The notes below the pieces were generated by a model. The model saw only the letters and a program-made list of their open reading frames with translations, ran no database searches and was not told the DNA's origin. DNA of 11,696 bases from JBMNOI01 sp050942995 (lineage in GTDB: Bacteria > Chloroflexota > Anaerolineae > UBA1429). Where the stretch lies: the NCBI GenBank assembly GCA_050942995.1, contig JBMNOI010000121.1, forward strand, positions 1 through 11,696, written 5' to 3'. Position 1 is the first letter of the stretch. Each line of letters begins with the position of its first letter. Positions 1 through 7,410 of the stretch are shown one piece after another. Made by a program: the position numbers and the translations under genes.

Positions 1-802
1 GAAGGTATTCCACCCCCTCATCTCCTGCGTGGTGGGTGATGAGCAATCGCAGACGGGGGTTGCCCAGTCGTCGCACCAGCTCGATGCTCAGCTCGATCCC
101 TTTGCGTGGAATGACGCGGGTCGGCTGCAAGATCACCCGATCGCCCGGCAGAAAGCCCATGGCGCGGGACAGGTCGGCCGCGAATTCGTCCGGTTCGGGT
201 GGCGGCGTGGCGAAATCGAAAATGTTGGGCAGCCACTGTGCGGCGATATTTTTGCGGCGCTGCAACTCGTCACGGGCCGGCGTGTTGATCACGAGGTGCC
301 GTATGTTGGGCAGGTCGGGCGGGAAAACGCGCTCCAGCACGTCGTGCACGGCGCAGAGATTGAATCGCTCTCTCTCCCAGTAAAAGTCGTGGTGGTGGGC
401 GATGGCGGGCACCCCCATCTCGGCGATATAGTCGCTGAGTGCCCCCCCCAGAGGGATATGCATGGGGATGGCCAGCGCATTCTGTAGCACGAGCACATCG
501 ATTTGGTACTGTTCGACAAAGCGATGGATGGCGGTGTACAGACGGGCGGCCATGCTTTCGATGCGCGGCCGCAAATCGGCCGGCGCCGAGCCGGAAAAGG
601 CCTCGTCGTGGATCTGTTTGGCTTCGCGATGCGCAAAGTGCATCTCGGGAATCAGCAGCCCGGGCGGCGCATCCGCATCCAGTTCGCCGGCACAGTAGAA
701 TACCCGGTGACCCAGGCGCCGAATGATGGTGGCAAGTTTGGCCGTCTCCAGCGAGACGCCGTCGGTGCCGGCCAGTCGCGTGGAGATAAAGCCGACGTTC
801 AT
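1..802 (-). CDS. Glycosyltransferase, GT4/GT1-like (GT-B fold), partial
   Basis: The first 267 residues of a glycosyltransferase are visible; the rest lies beyond the left edge. The start is an ATG at 802-800, with GAGAGGA about 7 bases upstream. The opening MNVGFISTRL, followed by GTDGVSLETAKLA (residues 12-24), is the N-terminal Rossmann beta strand and Gly-rich loop common in GT-B retaining glycosyltransferases. The segment HHHDFYWE (136-143) resembles the acceptor-side H-x-D region of these enzymes. QPTRVIPRKGIELSIELV (226-243) is the family-4 R-x-x-x-x-K-G region that opens the nucleotide-sugar-binding C-terminal domain. No signal peptide or membrane segment is visible, so a cytosolic enzyme moving a sugar from a nucleotide donor is inferred. 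Donor and acceptor cannot be told. An eight-G run (minus strand, 442-449) lies in codons 118-121. The gene is divergent from the Ca2+-ATPase. The superfamily call is confident; the exact family is less so. Confidence 0.85.
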   Translation of the reverse strand, partial: MNVGFISTRLAGTDGVSLETAKLATIIRRLGHRVFYCAGELDADAPPGLLIPEMHFAHREAKQIHDEAFSGSAPADLRPRIESMAARLYTAIHRFVEQYQIDVLVLQNALAIPMHIPLGGALSDYIAEMGVPAIAHHHDFYWERERFNLCAVHDVLERVFPPDLPNIRHLVINTPARDELQRRKNIAAQWLPNIFDFATPPPEPDEFAADLSRAMGFLPGDRVILQPTRVIPRKGIELSIELVRRLGNPRLRLLITHHAGDEGVEYL

Positions 803-899
803 GCCGTATCCTCTCTGGACTCGTGTATCACGGTCACACATCCGGCGTTTGGCCGGAATGGCTGTTGAAATCATCGTCAATGAGCGAGCGCGGGGCAAA

Positions 900-924
900 T
901 CCTATGGCCCGGCTCTACATAGGA
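900..924. repeat. Inverted repeat, 7-base arms
   Basis: The arms are TCCTATG (900-906) and CATAGGA (918-924), a perfect 7-base match around an 11-base loop. It directly abuts the next inverted repeat. It could be a regulator site or an RNA hairpin; the sequence does not decide which. Confidence 0.6.
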
Positions 925-946
925 GCATGGGGAATTATCCCCATGC
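925..946. repeat. Inverted repeat, 9-base arms, 4-base loop
   Basis: The arms are GCATGGGGA (925-933) and TCCCCATGC (938-946) around ATTA. The pairing is perfect. A short CCCTTT follows on the plus strand, but no plus-strand gene lies upstream, so a terminator role is not obvious. The hexamer CCATGC recurs downstream at 1026 and 1037. Confidence 0.65.
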
Positions 947-1006
947 CCTTTCAGATTAGCCTTACCGATAGCCTGCCGTCAAGTGGGCGCCCATTCCCTG
1001 TTTCCC

Positions 1007-1036
1007 TTGCGTTGCTTACCTCATCCCATGCATAAT
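1007..1036 (+). promoter_or_regulatory. Possible sigma70-like promoter for the Ca2+-ATPase
   Basis: CATAAT (1031-1036) matches the -10 consensus at five of six positions. TTGCGT (1007-1012) is a weak -35 match at three of six, with an 18-base spacer. A transcript would start near 1043 and leave a leader of about 40 bases. The -10 box lies inside the CCATGCAT tandem repeat, so the two may work together. Confidence 0.35.
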
Positions 1037-1044
1037 CCATGCAT
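1026..1044. repeat. Tandem CCATGCAT repeat, 11-base period
   Basis: CCATGCAT occurs at 1026-1033 and again at 1037-1044, so the copies sit 11 bases apart, about one helical turn. Each contains the palindrome ATGCAT. The first copy overlaps the candidate -10 box of the ATPase, so a repressor site is possible. Confidence 0.5.
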
Positions 1045-1081
1045 GATGAATGTTGTGGGGCGTCATTGATTGGGGGGAGGT

Positions 1082-3838
1082 ATGAACGAATGGTATCGTC
1101 TCTCATCGGATCAGGCGCTGGAGACCATCGGCTCACGAAGCGGAGGCCTTACCGGGGCTGAAGCGGACGAGCGCAGGCAACGTTATGGAGCCAATCAACT
1201 GGAGGAGCGCGGACGACGCAGTCCGGCGGCCGTCTTTCTGGGCCAGTTTACCGAGGTGACGGTGCTGGTTCTGGTGATCGCCGCCGCCATCTCGTTCTTT
1301 GTCGGCGAAACTCTGGATGCAATCATTATCCTCATCATCGTTATGCTGAACGCATTGTTGGGCTTTACCCAGGAGTATCGCGCCGAGCGTGCCATGGCCG
1401 CTCTCAAGCAACTGGCCATTCCGACGGTGCGGGTGTTGCGCGACGGGGCCACCATTGAGATTCCTTCGGTCGATCTGGTGCCGGGCGATGTGATCCTTCT
1501 TGAGGCCGGCATGCGGGTGCCCGCCGACGGACGCTTGCTGGAGGCGGTGAACCTGCGGGTAGAAGAGGCGGCGCTTACCGGCGAATCGGTGCCCATCGAA
1601 AAGATCGACGACGCCATCGCCGAAGAGAACGCCTCTCTGGGCGACCGGCGCAACATGGTCTTTATGGGTACCACCATCACATATGGCCGCGGCACGGCGT
1701 TGGTAGTCGATACCGGTATGGAGACCGAACTGGGAAATATCGCCGGCATGTTGCAGACCGTGACCACGGAAAAGACCCCGCTGCAGGGCCGTTTGGCCGA
1801 GCTGGGCAAATGGCTGGCGCTGGGCGCCCTGGTTATCGTCGCCATCGTGTTTGGGGTGGGCCTGCTGCGCGGGATCGAGGCCTCAGAGATGCTGCTCATC
1901 GCCATCAGTCTGGCGGTGGCGGCGGTGCCGGAGGGGTTGCCTGCCGTAGTCACGATCGCGCTGGCTCTGGGGGCGCAGCGCATGGTGCGCCGTCGGGCGC
2001 TCGTCCGCCGGTTGCCGGCGGTAGAGACGCTGGGCTCGGTAACCACCATCTGCTCGGACAAGACCGGCACCCTTACCGAGAACCGTATGACGGTGACCAT
2101 CCTGGATGTGGCCGGCGAATCGATGACCACCGACGAGTTTTTGCACAGCCGACATCCCGTGCTATTGCGTGAGGAGCAGCCGCTGGAATCGCCGGGGCGC
2201 GATTTCGCCCTGATGCTCACTGCCGCGGCTCTGGCCAATGATGCCACACTCAGAGCCAGCGACCGGACGGAGGGCGAGTATGCCGCCGTGGGCGATCCCA
2301 CCGAGGGGGCTCTGGTGATCGCTGCGGCGCGAACCGGCCTGTGGAAAGACGACATGGAGCGACTTTTGCCGCGGGTCGCCGAGGCTCCCTTTACCTCGGA
2401 GCGCAAGCGCATGACGACGGTCCATCGGATGCCCTCTGAGGATGAATGCGATCATGAGCCGGTGTGCTTTATCCGTGAGGCGATCGAGAGCCCGCTGGTG
2501 GCCTTTGCCAAGGGCTCGGTGGATGCCCTGCTCGGTGCCTGTGACCGGGTGTGGAATCGCGGTCAGATCGAGCCTCTCGACGAAAGATGGCGGAGCCGCA
2601 TTCTGACCGCCAACGATCGACTGGCCGCGGACGGGATGCGCGTACTGGGCATGGCCATGCGCCCCATGGAGGCGGTGTCGGAAGATGCCGATGAGGATGA
2701 GTTAGAGCGGGAGATGATCTTTGTCGGACTCACCGGCATGATCGACCCGCCTCGTGAGGAAGCACGCCAGGCCGTGGACAAGTGCCGCGCTGCCGGCATA
2801 CGGCCGGTCATGATCACGGGGGATCATCCTCTCACGGCATTGAGCATTGCCGAGCAACTGGGCATCGCCAGCGGAGATGGCCTTGAAGAGCGTGTGGTGA
2901 CCGGCGCCGAACTGGCCGAGATGGAGGTGGAGGCGCTGGAGGAGATTGTCGAAAATGTGGCCGTATACGCCCGCGTCAGTCCTGAGCACAAGGTCAAGAT
3001 CGTCGAGGCGCTCAAGGCCCGCGGGCATATCGTCTCCATGACGGGCGATGGGGTGAACGATGCACCGGCTCTCAAACGCGCCGATATCGGAGTGGCCATG
3101 GGCATCACCGGCACCGATGTAAGCAAAGAGGCTGCCGACATGGTGCTGCTGGACGATAATTTCGCCACTATCGTTCATGCCGTCGAGGAAGGCCGCACGA
3201 TCTATGAGAATATCCGTAAATTCGTGCGCTATATCATGTCCTCCAATATCGGCGAGATCGTCGTCATATTCGGGGCGCTGATGATCGGTTTTCCGGTGCC
3301 GTTGACGGCGGTGCAGATTCTGTGGATCAACCTCATCACCGACGGCCTGCCCGGCGTGGCTCTGGGCGTCGAGCCTCCCACCCCCGATGTGATGGAGCGC
3401 CCGCCTCATCCGCCTAACGAGAGCGTGCTGGCCCGCGGCATGGGGCCGTATATGCTTTGGGTGGGCGTCCTCATCGGCGGCCTGTCGCTGCTGGTCCAGT
3501 ATGTGGGCCTGAACATATTACGGACGCCCGGCTGGCAGACGATGGTCTTTACCGTGCTCTGCTTCCTGCAGATGGGGAACGCCCTGGCGGTTCGTTCCGA
3601 TCGGCACTCGCTGCTGCGGTTGGGTCTCTTTACCAATCCGGCGCTGGTGGGCGCCGTGGCGCTCACACTGGCGTTGCAGCTTGTGGTCATCTATGTGCCG
3701 TTTCTACAGTCCATCTTTGGGACGCAGTCCCTCGGTGCGACCGAGTTGGGCATTACGCTGGCGGTGAGCCCTCTGGTGCTCATCATCGTCGAAATATCCA
3801 AATGGGTGCGGCGACGACGCCGCGGCGAGATGGACTGA
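1082..3838 (+). CDS. Cation-transporting P-type ATPase, P2A calcium type
   Basis: This is a complete 918-residue P-type ATPase, of normal length for bacterial Ca2+ pumps, that would export Ca2+ across the cytoplasmic membrane using ATP. It has the N-terminal cation-ATPase domain, about ten membrane segments, TGES (166-169) in the actuator domain, the phosphorylated Asp326 in SDKTGTLTE, and TGDGVNDAP from residue 654. PEGLP in M4 (Glu284), NIGE in M5 (Asn722, Glu725) and NLITD in M6 (Asn750, Thr753, Asp754) match SERCA Ca2+ ligands. Glu725 favours a SERCA-like two-site pump over the PMCA/SPCA type. In M8 the expected Glu is Gln830. ATG 1082 gives the usual MNEW start, but GGAGG ends only one base before it. 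TTG 1070 is in frame and would add four residues. The gene ends against the shared terminator at 3860-3901. The family is near certain; Ca2+ specificity is inferred, and Mn2+ or another cation is possible. Confidence 0.95.
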   Translation: MNEWYRLSSDQALETIGSRSGGLTGAEADERRQRYGANQLEERGRRSPAAVFLGQFTEVTVLVLVIAAAISFFVGETLDAIIILIIVMLNALLGFTQEYRAERAMAALKQLAIPTVRVLRDGATIEIPSVDLVPGDVILLEAGMRVPADGRLLEAVNLRVEEAALTGESVPIEKIDDAIAEENASLGDRRNMVFMGTTITYGRGTALVVDTGMETELGNIAGMLQTVTTEKTPLQGRLAELGKWLALGALVIVAIVFGVGLLRGIEASEMLLIAISLAVAAVPEGLPAVVTIALALGAQRMVRRRALVRRLPAVETLGSVTTICSDKTGTLTENRMTVTILDVAGESMTTDEFLHSRHPVLLREEQPLESPGRDFALMLTAAALANDATLRASDRTEGEYAAVGDPTEGALVIAAARTGLWKDDMERLLPRVAEAPFTSERKRMTTVHRMPSEDECDHEPVCFIREAIESPLVAFAKGSVDALLGACDRVWNRGQIEPLDERWRSRILTANDRLAADGMRVLGMAMRPMEAVSEDADEDELEREMIFVGLTGMIDPPREEARQAVDKCRAAGIRPVMITGDHPLTALSIAEQLGIASGDGLEERVVTGAELAEMEVEALEEIVENVAVYARVSPEHKVKIVEALKARGHIVSMTGDGVNDAPALKRADIGVAMGITGTDVSKEAADMVLLDDNFATIVHAVEEGRTIYENIRKFVRYIMSSNIGEIVVIFGALMIGFPVPLTAVQILWINLITDGLPGVALGVEPPTPDVMERPPHPPNESVLARGMGPYMLWVGVLIGGLSLLVQYVGLNILRTPGWQTMVFTVLCFLQMGNALAVRSDRHSLLRLGLFTNPALVGAVALTLALQLVVIYVPFLQSIFGTQSLGATELGITLAVSPLVLIIVEISKWVRRRRRGEMD

Positions 3839-3859
3839 GCGCGACTTGCCCTGCCAGAG

Positions 3860-3901
3860 AAAAAGGGGCGACCTCTCAGAGTCCGCCCCTTTCGGGCTTT
3901 T
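3860..3901. terminator. Bidirectional rho-independent terminator between convergent genes
   Basis: AAAGGGGCG (3862-3870) pairs perfectly with CGCCCCTTT (3884-3892), and GAC/GTC plus CTC/GAG pairs can extend the stem inward. On the minus strand the stem runs into TTTTT (complement of 3860-3864), serving the aldo/keto reductase. On the plus strand it is followed by a small GCCC/GGGC hairpin (3885-3897) and TTTT, serving the ATPase. It sits between two convergent stop codons. Confidence 0.8.
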
Positions 3902-3918
3902 CGCTCCACAAAATCGCC

Positions 3919-4917
3919 CTACAGCGCCTGAGGGGCGTTGATGTAGGTGGGTACGCCCTCTTCCTCGAATATGCGGTCGATCTCGGCGCGATCCTCGGCG
4001 GTCAATTTCCAGTCCACCGCGGCCACATTCTCGTCCAGCTCCTTGGGATTGCGCATGCCTACCAGCGCCACGGTGACGGCGGGATGACCGAGCACCCAGG
4101 CGACGGCGAGCTGGGCGACCGTCTTGTCATAGCGCGCGGCCAGCTCTTGCAGGCGCGCCACCACGCGCAGCTCTTTGAGGAAATGCTCCTTTTCGAACAG
4201 CGGCAGGCCGAACGCCTTGCCTGAGGAACGCCAATCCCAGCTCACGAACTCGGTTTCGGGGGTAAAGGCACCGGTGAGCAGGCCAAAGCCCAGCGAGCCA
4301 TAGGCCATGAACCCGATGCCGTGTTCCTGGCAGTAGGGCAGCACGGCGCGCTCCACACGGCGGTCGAACATGTGATAGCCCACCTGATTGGCCGTGAGGT
4401 GTCCCACCTTCTCGCAGACATCCATCATGGCCGGTGAAAAGTTGGACACGCCGTAATGGCGAATCTTGCCCGCCGCTTTGAGGTCTTCGAGAGCGCGAAT
4501 GGGCTCGTCATAGGGCGTGTCGTGATCGGGCCAGTGGATGAGCAGCAGGTCGATCCAGTCGGTCTGCAAACGCCTGAGGCAGCCCTCGGCGTGGGCGATG
4601 ATGTGATTGTAGGTCGACTTGCGCCCGACCGTGGTGACCTTGTCCCCGTCCTCGACATAGTCGAACCCTACTTTGGTTACCAGGACGATCTCTTTGCGCC
4701 GTTGGCCCAGCGCCTTGCATAGCAGGCTCTCTGAATGATAGGGACCGTACACTTCGGCGGTATCGAACAGGGTGATGCCCCGATCGATGGCGGCGGCCAC
4801 GGCATTGCAGGCTTCGTCCACATCGATGTGGCCGTACTGGGTGGTGCTCATCTCCCAGGTGCCAAAGCCCAGAGCCGAACAGGACAGGTCGGTGTTGCCA
4901 AAGAAGCGATGTTCCAT
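3919..4917 (-). CDS. Aldo/keto reductase (AKR superfamily)
   Basis: A 332-residue NAD(P)H-dependent aldo/keto reductase with the usual (beta/alpha)8 length. It reduces aldehydes or ketones to alcohols, or the reverse; the substrate is unknown. The catalytic tetrad is intact: Asp52 and Tyr57 in FDTAEVYG, Lys82 in VTKVGFD and His128 in LLLIHWPD. YGVSNFS (155-161) and the C-terminal LVGMRNPKELDEN (285-297) are typical of the COG0667 (Tas-like) group and include the NADP-phosphate-binding end. The start is ATG 4917, with AGGAG seven bases upstream. The frame stays open to 5151, but that extension overlaps the aldolase gene and is not conserved-looking. The gene lies 53 bases after the aldolase stop, so co-transcription is likely. 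The reductase may act on the product of its neighbour, which is inference. Confidence 0.93.
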   Translation of the reverse strand: MEHRFFGNTDLSCSALGFGTWEMSTTQYGHIDVDEACNAVAAAIDRGITLFDTAEVYGPYHSESLLCKALGQRRKEIVLVTKVGFDYVEDGDKVTTVGRKSTYNHIIAHAEGCLRRLQTDWIDLLLIHWPDHDTPYDEPIRALEDLKAAGKIRHYGVSNFSPAMMDVCEKVGHLTANQVGYHMFDRRVERAVLPYCQEHGIGFMAYGSLGFGLLTGAFTPETEFVSWDWRSSGKAFGLPLFEKEHFLKELRVVARLQELAARYDKTVAQLAVAWVLGHPAVTVALVGMRNPKELDENVAAVDWKLTAEDRAEIDRIFEEEGVPTYINAPQAL

Positions 4918-4970
4918 GATGGTCTCCTCATCGTGTGACTGTGATCGGCGATAGGATTCATGCGAATCGG

Positions 4971-5861
4971 TTAGAGAAGTTGCATCTCGCGCAGCATGGC
5001 CTCGATATCCTGCAGTTGCTCGCCCGAAAGCGCCTGCATGGGCGCTGTGACCACAGGCCGGCAGATGCCCAACAGGCTCAACACCGCTTTGAGCCCGGGG
5101 TGGAATCCGTAGCGGTAAAGGGCGCTCAACCCGGCGATGCGGCGTTGCCAATCACGGGCCTCGTCCCATCGACCGGCTCGCGCGGCGTCCCACAGAGCGA
5201 CGTACCAGTGGGGAGCGATGTTGATGCCCGAGCCGATAGAGCCATTCCCTCCCACGGCCAGGGAGGCGTAGACCAGGCCGTCACTGCCCATCACCAGGCC
5301 GAATTGCTCCGAACCGAGTTCATCGGCCAGCGTCTGGAAATAGGCGAACTGGCCGCTGCTGTCCTTCAGCCCGACGATTCCCGGCTCGTGAGCCAGAGCC
5401 CGAACGGTGTCGACCTCCAGGGTGATCTTGGTACAACTGGGGATGTTGTACAGGGCGATGGGCAGATCGGTAGCGGCGACCAGGGCGCAATAGTGCGCCA
5501 GTACGGCGCTTTGCGGGATGGGCTGGTAATAGGGGGGCACCACCATGGCCGCGTCGATGCCCAGGGCGGCCATGCGGCGGGTTGTCTCGACGGCGCGGCG
5601 TGTGGCCGGTTCACCGGTCCCGGCGATGACGGGCACCTGTCCCGCCACTTCAGAGACGACGACCTCGACGGCGCGCTCTTTTTCGGCATCGGTCAGTGCG
5701 GCAAACTCGCCCGCCGTGCCCAACACCACCACGCCGTGCACACCGGCATCTAGCACGTGGCGCACCAGTTTGCGCAGAGCGGCCTCGTCGATGGTTTCGT
5801 CGTCGTTCAGGGGTGTGGCGAGCGCCGGTATGATGCCCTGTAGTCGCTCGAATGTTGCCAT
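4971..5861 (-). CDS. DHDPS/N-acetylneuraminate lyase-family aldolase (class I)
   Basis: A 296-residue (beta/alpha)8 class I aldolase of the DapA/NanA family, full length. The Schiff-base lysine is Lys166 in GLKDSSG and the catalytic tyrosine is Tyr138 in LYNIPS. PPYYQP (109-114) holds the second-shell tyrosines, and GTAGE (48-52) is the pyruvate-binding loop, where true DapA has GTTGE. Position 143 is Cys, where DapA has the Arg that binds the substrate carboxylate (E. coli Arg138). Lysine biosynthesis is therefore doubtful. An aldolase or dehydratase for a sugar acid or another 2-keto acid formed from pyruvate is more likely. The start is ATG 5861, with AGGAGG seven bases upstream. A candidate promoter lies at 5915-5942. 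The aldo/keto reductase follows 53 bases downstream. The family is certain; the substrate is unknown. Confidence 0.92.
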   Translation of the reverse strand: MATFERLQGIIPALATPLNDDETIDEAALRKLVRHVLDAGVHGVVVLGTAGEFAALTDAEKERAVEVVVSEVAGQVPVIAGTGEPATRRAVETTRRMAALGIDAAMVVPPYYQPIPQSAVLAHYCALVAATDLPIALYNIPSCTKITLEVDTVRALAHEPGIVGLKDSSGQFAYFQTLADELGSEQFGLVMGSDGLVYASLAVGGNGSIGSGINIAPHWYVALWDAARAGRWDEARDWQRRIAGLSALYRYGFHPGLKAVLSLLGICRPVVTAPMQALSGEQLQDIEAMLREMQLL

Positions 5862-5914
5862 GAGCGATCCTCCTGGGATTGATGTGCGGGCAGGGGAGTA
5901 TGCCCGTCGCGCCC

Positions 5915-5942
5915 ATTATGGCCGCTGCTGTGGCGGCGTCAA
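5915..5942 (-). promoter_or_regulatory. Sigma70-like promoter for the aldolase-reductase pair
   Basis: On the minus strand, TTGACG (5942-5937) and CATAAT (5920-5915) each match consensus at five of six positions and are 16 bases apart. Transcription would start near 5908, leaving a leader of about 46 bases that begins with a CGGGCA/TGCCCG hairpin (5887-5906). The spacer contains a dyad, GCCGC-N7-GCGGC (5921-5937), which is possible operator DNA. Confidence 0.6.
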
Positions 5943-5964
5943 GCGCCCACAGCGGATCGAGAGG

Positions 5965-7227
5965 TCACTTTTTCAGAGGAGGCGTACCTGCCGCGCCTGC
6001 GCCCGCCAGATAGCCGCTGGTCCAGGCGAATTGCAAGTTGTAGCCGCCGCAAGGGCCCACCACATCCAGCACTTCGCCGGCCAGATAGAGGCCCGGCACG
6101 ATGCGGGAGGCCATAGTGTGGGGATCCACTTCGCCGACCGGCACGCCGCCGGTGGATACCTGAGCGAACTCGAATCCGTGCGTCCCCTTGACGGCCACCC
6201 GCAGCCGCGTCAGGCGCTCCAGCATGGTGGACAGCTCGTCGCGGGGCAGGTCGGCCAGCGACGTGTCATCGGACAGCCCGGCCAGGGTCATTATGACCGG
6301 GGGCACCTTTTCCGGCAGCGCCGCGCCCAGAGCTACGCGGAGGGGCAACCGTCGGGCATCCCGACGTCCGGCCATACGCTCCAGCAGCCCCTGCATCTCG
6401 CGGCGATAATGGGGGAGCAGGTCGATCTCCAGGGTCAGATCTGCGCCGGGGCGCGTGCTGATCAGGTGGCTCAGATCCATGGCGGCCGGTCCGGAGAAAC
6501 CAAACTGGGTGAATATGGCGTTGCCCACCGTATGGCCGAGGACGCGCTCCCGATCGCCTTTGCCCTCGTACAGCGTCAGGCCCAGATCCATGCGCACGCC
6601 CTGTAGCTTGTGCAATCGACGGACGTCGGCCACGATCGGGGCCAGCGCCGGCCGGGGCGCGACGATGGTATGGCCCATCCGCTCCAGGACGGGGTAGAGG
6701 TCACCGCGGGAGCCCAATGCGGGGTAGGCCATGCCCCCCGAGGCCAGCACCAGCCGATCCACCCGGTGGGGGCGGCGTCCGTCGCCCACATCCAGGGCAA
6801 ACCCACCGCGTTCGCGGCGCAGATCGGCGATGCGCGTATTCAGATGGATCTCCACACCGGCCAGATCCAGCGCCGTAGTCAGTGTAGCCGCCACCGTGGC
6901 TGCCGAGTTGGACAGGGGATAGCACCATCCGTCGTCGGTGGCGTAGGTGAGGATGCCCATCTCGGCCAGCCGGTCCAGAGTCCGGCGATGGCCGAACCGC
7001 TCCAGCGCCGTCTCGATGAACGAAGGATCGGCGCAGGTGTAGCACGATGCGGTTGCGTGGGCGTTGGATATGTTGCAGCGCCCGTTGCCGGTGACCAGCA
7101 ACTTGCGCCCGACCAGAGCGTTGGCCTCGAACAGGATGGCGCGGGTGCCCCGGCGGGCGGCCTCCAGCGCGGCCATGATGCCCGACGGTCCGGCTCCCAC
7201 AATACCGACGGTGATCTTGTCCGTCAT
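5965..7227 (-). CDS. HI0933/BaiN-family NAD(P)/FAD-dependent oxidoreductase
   Basis: A 420-residue flavoprotein of the HI0933 family. Members bind FAD with a two-domain Rossmann fold; biochemical roles are mostly unknown, though BaiN acts on bile-acid intermediates. The FAD motif is GAGPSG (11-16), with Glu34 at the end of the second beta strand for the ribose. GRKLLVTGNGRCNISN (40-55) is the family signature. ASGGMAYPALGSRGD (162-176), TGGVPVGEV (359-367) and PCGGYNLQFAWTSGYLAG (392-409) are further conserved blocks. A start at ATG 7227 is six bases from GGGGGA, and ATG 7230 three bases; the former is preferred. The frame is open to 7269, but no ribosome site serves that ATG. No signal peptide or membrane segment is seen. 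The gene follows the nitroreductase after 246 bases and may have its own promoter. The family is near certain; the substrate is unknown. Confidence 0.93.
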   Translation of the reverse strand: MTDKITVGIVGAGPSGIMAALEAARRGTRAILFEANALVGRKLLVTGNGRCNISNAHATASCYTCADPSFIETALERFGHRRTLDRLAEMGILTYATDDGWCYPLSNSAATVAATLTTALDLAGVEIHLNTRIADLRRERGGFALDVGDGRRPHRVDRLVLASGGMAYPALGSRGDLYPVLERMGHTIVAPRPALAPIVADVRRLHKLQGVRMDLGLTLYEGKGDRERVLGHTVGNAIFTQFGFSGPAAMDLSHLISTRPGADLTLEIDLLPHYRREMQGLLERMAGRRDARRLPLRVALGAALPEKVPPVIMTLAGLSDDTSLADLPRDELSTMLERLTRLRVAVKGTHGFEFAQVSTGGVPVGEVDPHTMASRIVPGLYLAGEVLDVVGPCGGYNLQFAWTSGYLAGAGAAGTPPLKK

Positions 7228-7344
7228 CATCAGTCCCCCGGTGTCACCCGCCGGGCGCGATCTCGCCATGGGCCGGCAGGTGACGCGGGCGCGGCGTCGA
7301 ATAAGGAACGGCGCACCCTTTTGTCGAGATATTCCATGAGGGGC

Positions 7345-7374
7345 ATATTACCCGAATCGGCGGGACGGGGCCAA
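7345..7374 (-). promoter_or_regulatory. Weak possible promoter for the flavoprotein
   Basis: On the minus strand, TTGGCC (7374-7369) and TAATAT (7350-7345), each four of six matches, are 18 bases apart. It would give a leader of about 110 bases. The match is weak enough that chance is possible. Confidence 0.25.
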
Positions 7375-7410
7375 TTTACGCATAGGGGGCGATCCGGCGC
7401 GTCGCGACGA

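Larger units (their letters stand above)
803..1081. other. Divergent intergenic region, 279 bases
   Basis: This spacer separates the starts of the glycosyltransferase and the Ca2+-ATPase. No convincing gene lies in it. It holds a small hairpin TCCGGC-GTTTG-GCCGGA (841-857), two abutting larger inverted repeats (900-924 and 925-946), a tandem CCATGCAT repeat (1026-1044) and a weak promoter for the ATPase. No good promoter was found for the glycosyltransferase. A TTGACG box (minus strand, 875-880) has no matching -10 box at 16-18 bases. Confidence 0.6.

Noticed and set aside
823..1035. Plus-strand frames of 60-80 codons in the spacer before the ATPase
   Set aside because: They run through both hairpins and the candidate promoter, lack SD sites and show no domain.
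1195..2412. Long open frame (405 codons) antisense to the Ca2+-ATPase
   Set aside because: Composition is Ser/Arg/Thr-rich with no recognisable domain, and it is fully covered by a gene with every P-type ATPase motif.
4918..5151. N-terminal extension of the aldo/keto reductase to 5151
   Set aside because: It would overlap the aldolase end by about 180 bases and adds a Pro/Arg/His-rich stretch unlike the family. ATG 4917 has its own SD and gives the usual N-terminus.
5545..6606. Plus-strand open frame of 353 codons across the aldolase-flavoprotein junction
   Set aside because: It is antisense to two well-supported genes and to a promoter. The product is low-complexity with no domain. The same applies to plus-strand frames at 4935-5753 and 6610-7551 and a minus-strand frame at 8439-9320.
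7232..7346. Short minus-strand frame of about 38 codons (MPLMEYLDK...) whose TGA overlaps the flavoprotein ATG as TGATG
   Set aside because: The overlap hints at coupling, but neither ATG has an SD, the protein is Arg/Pro/Ala-rich with no known match, and a hairpin or promoter leader explains the spacer as well.
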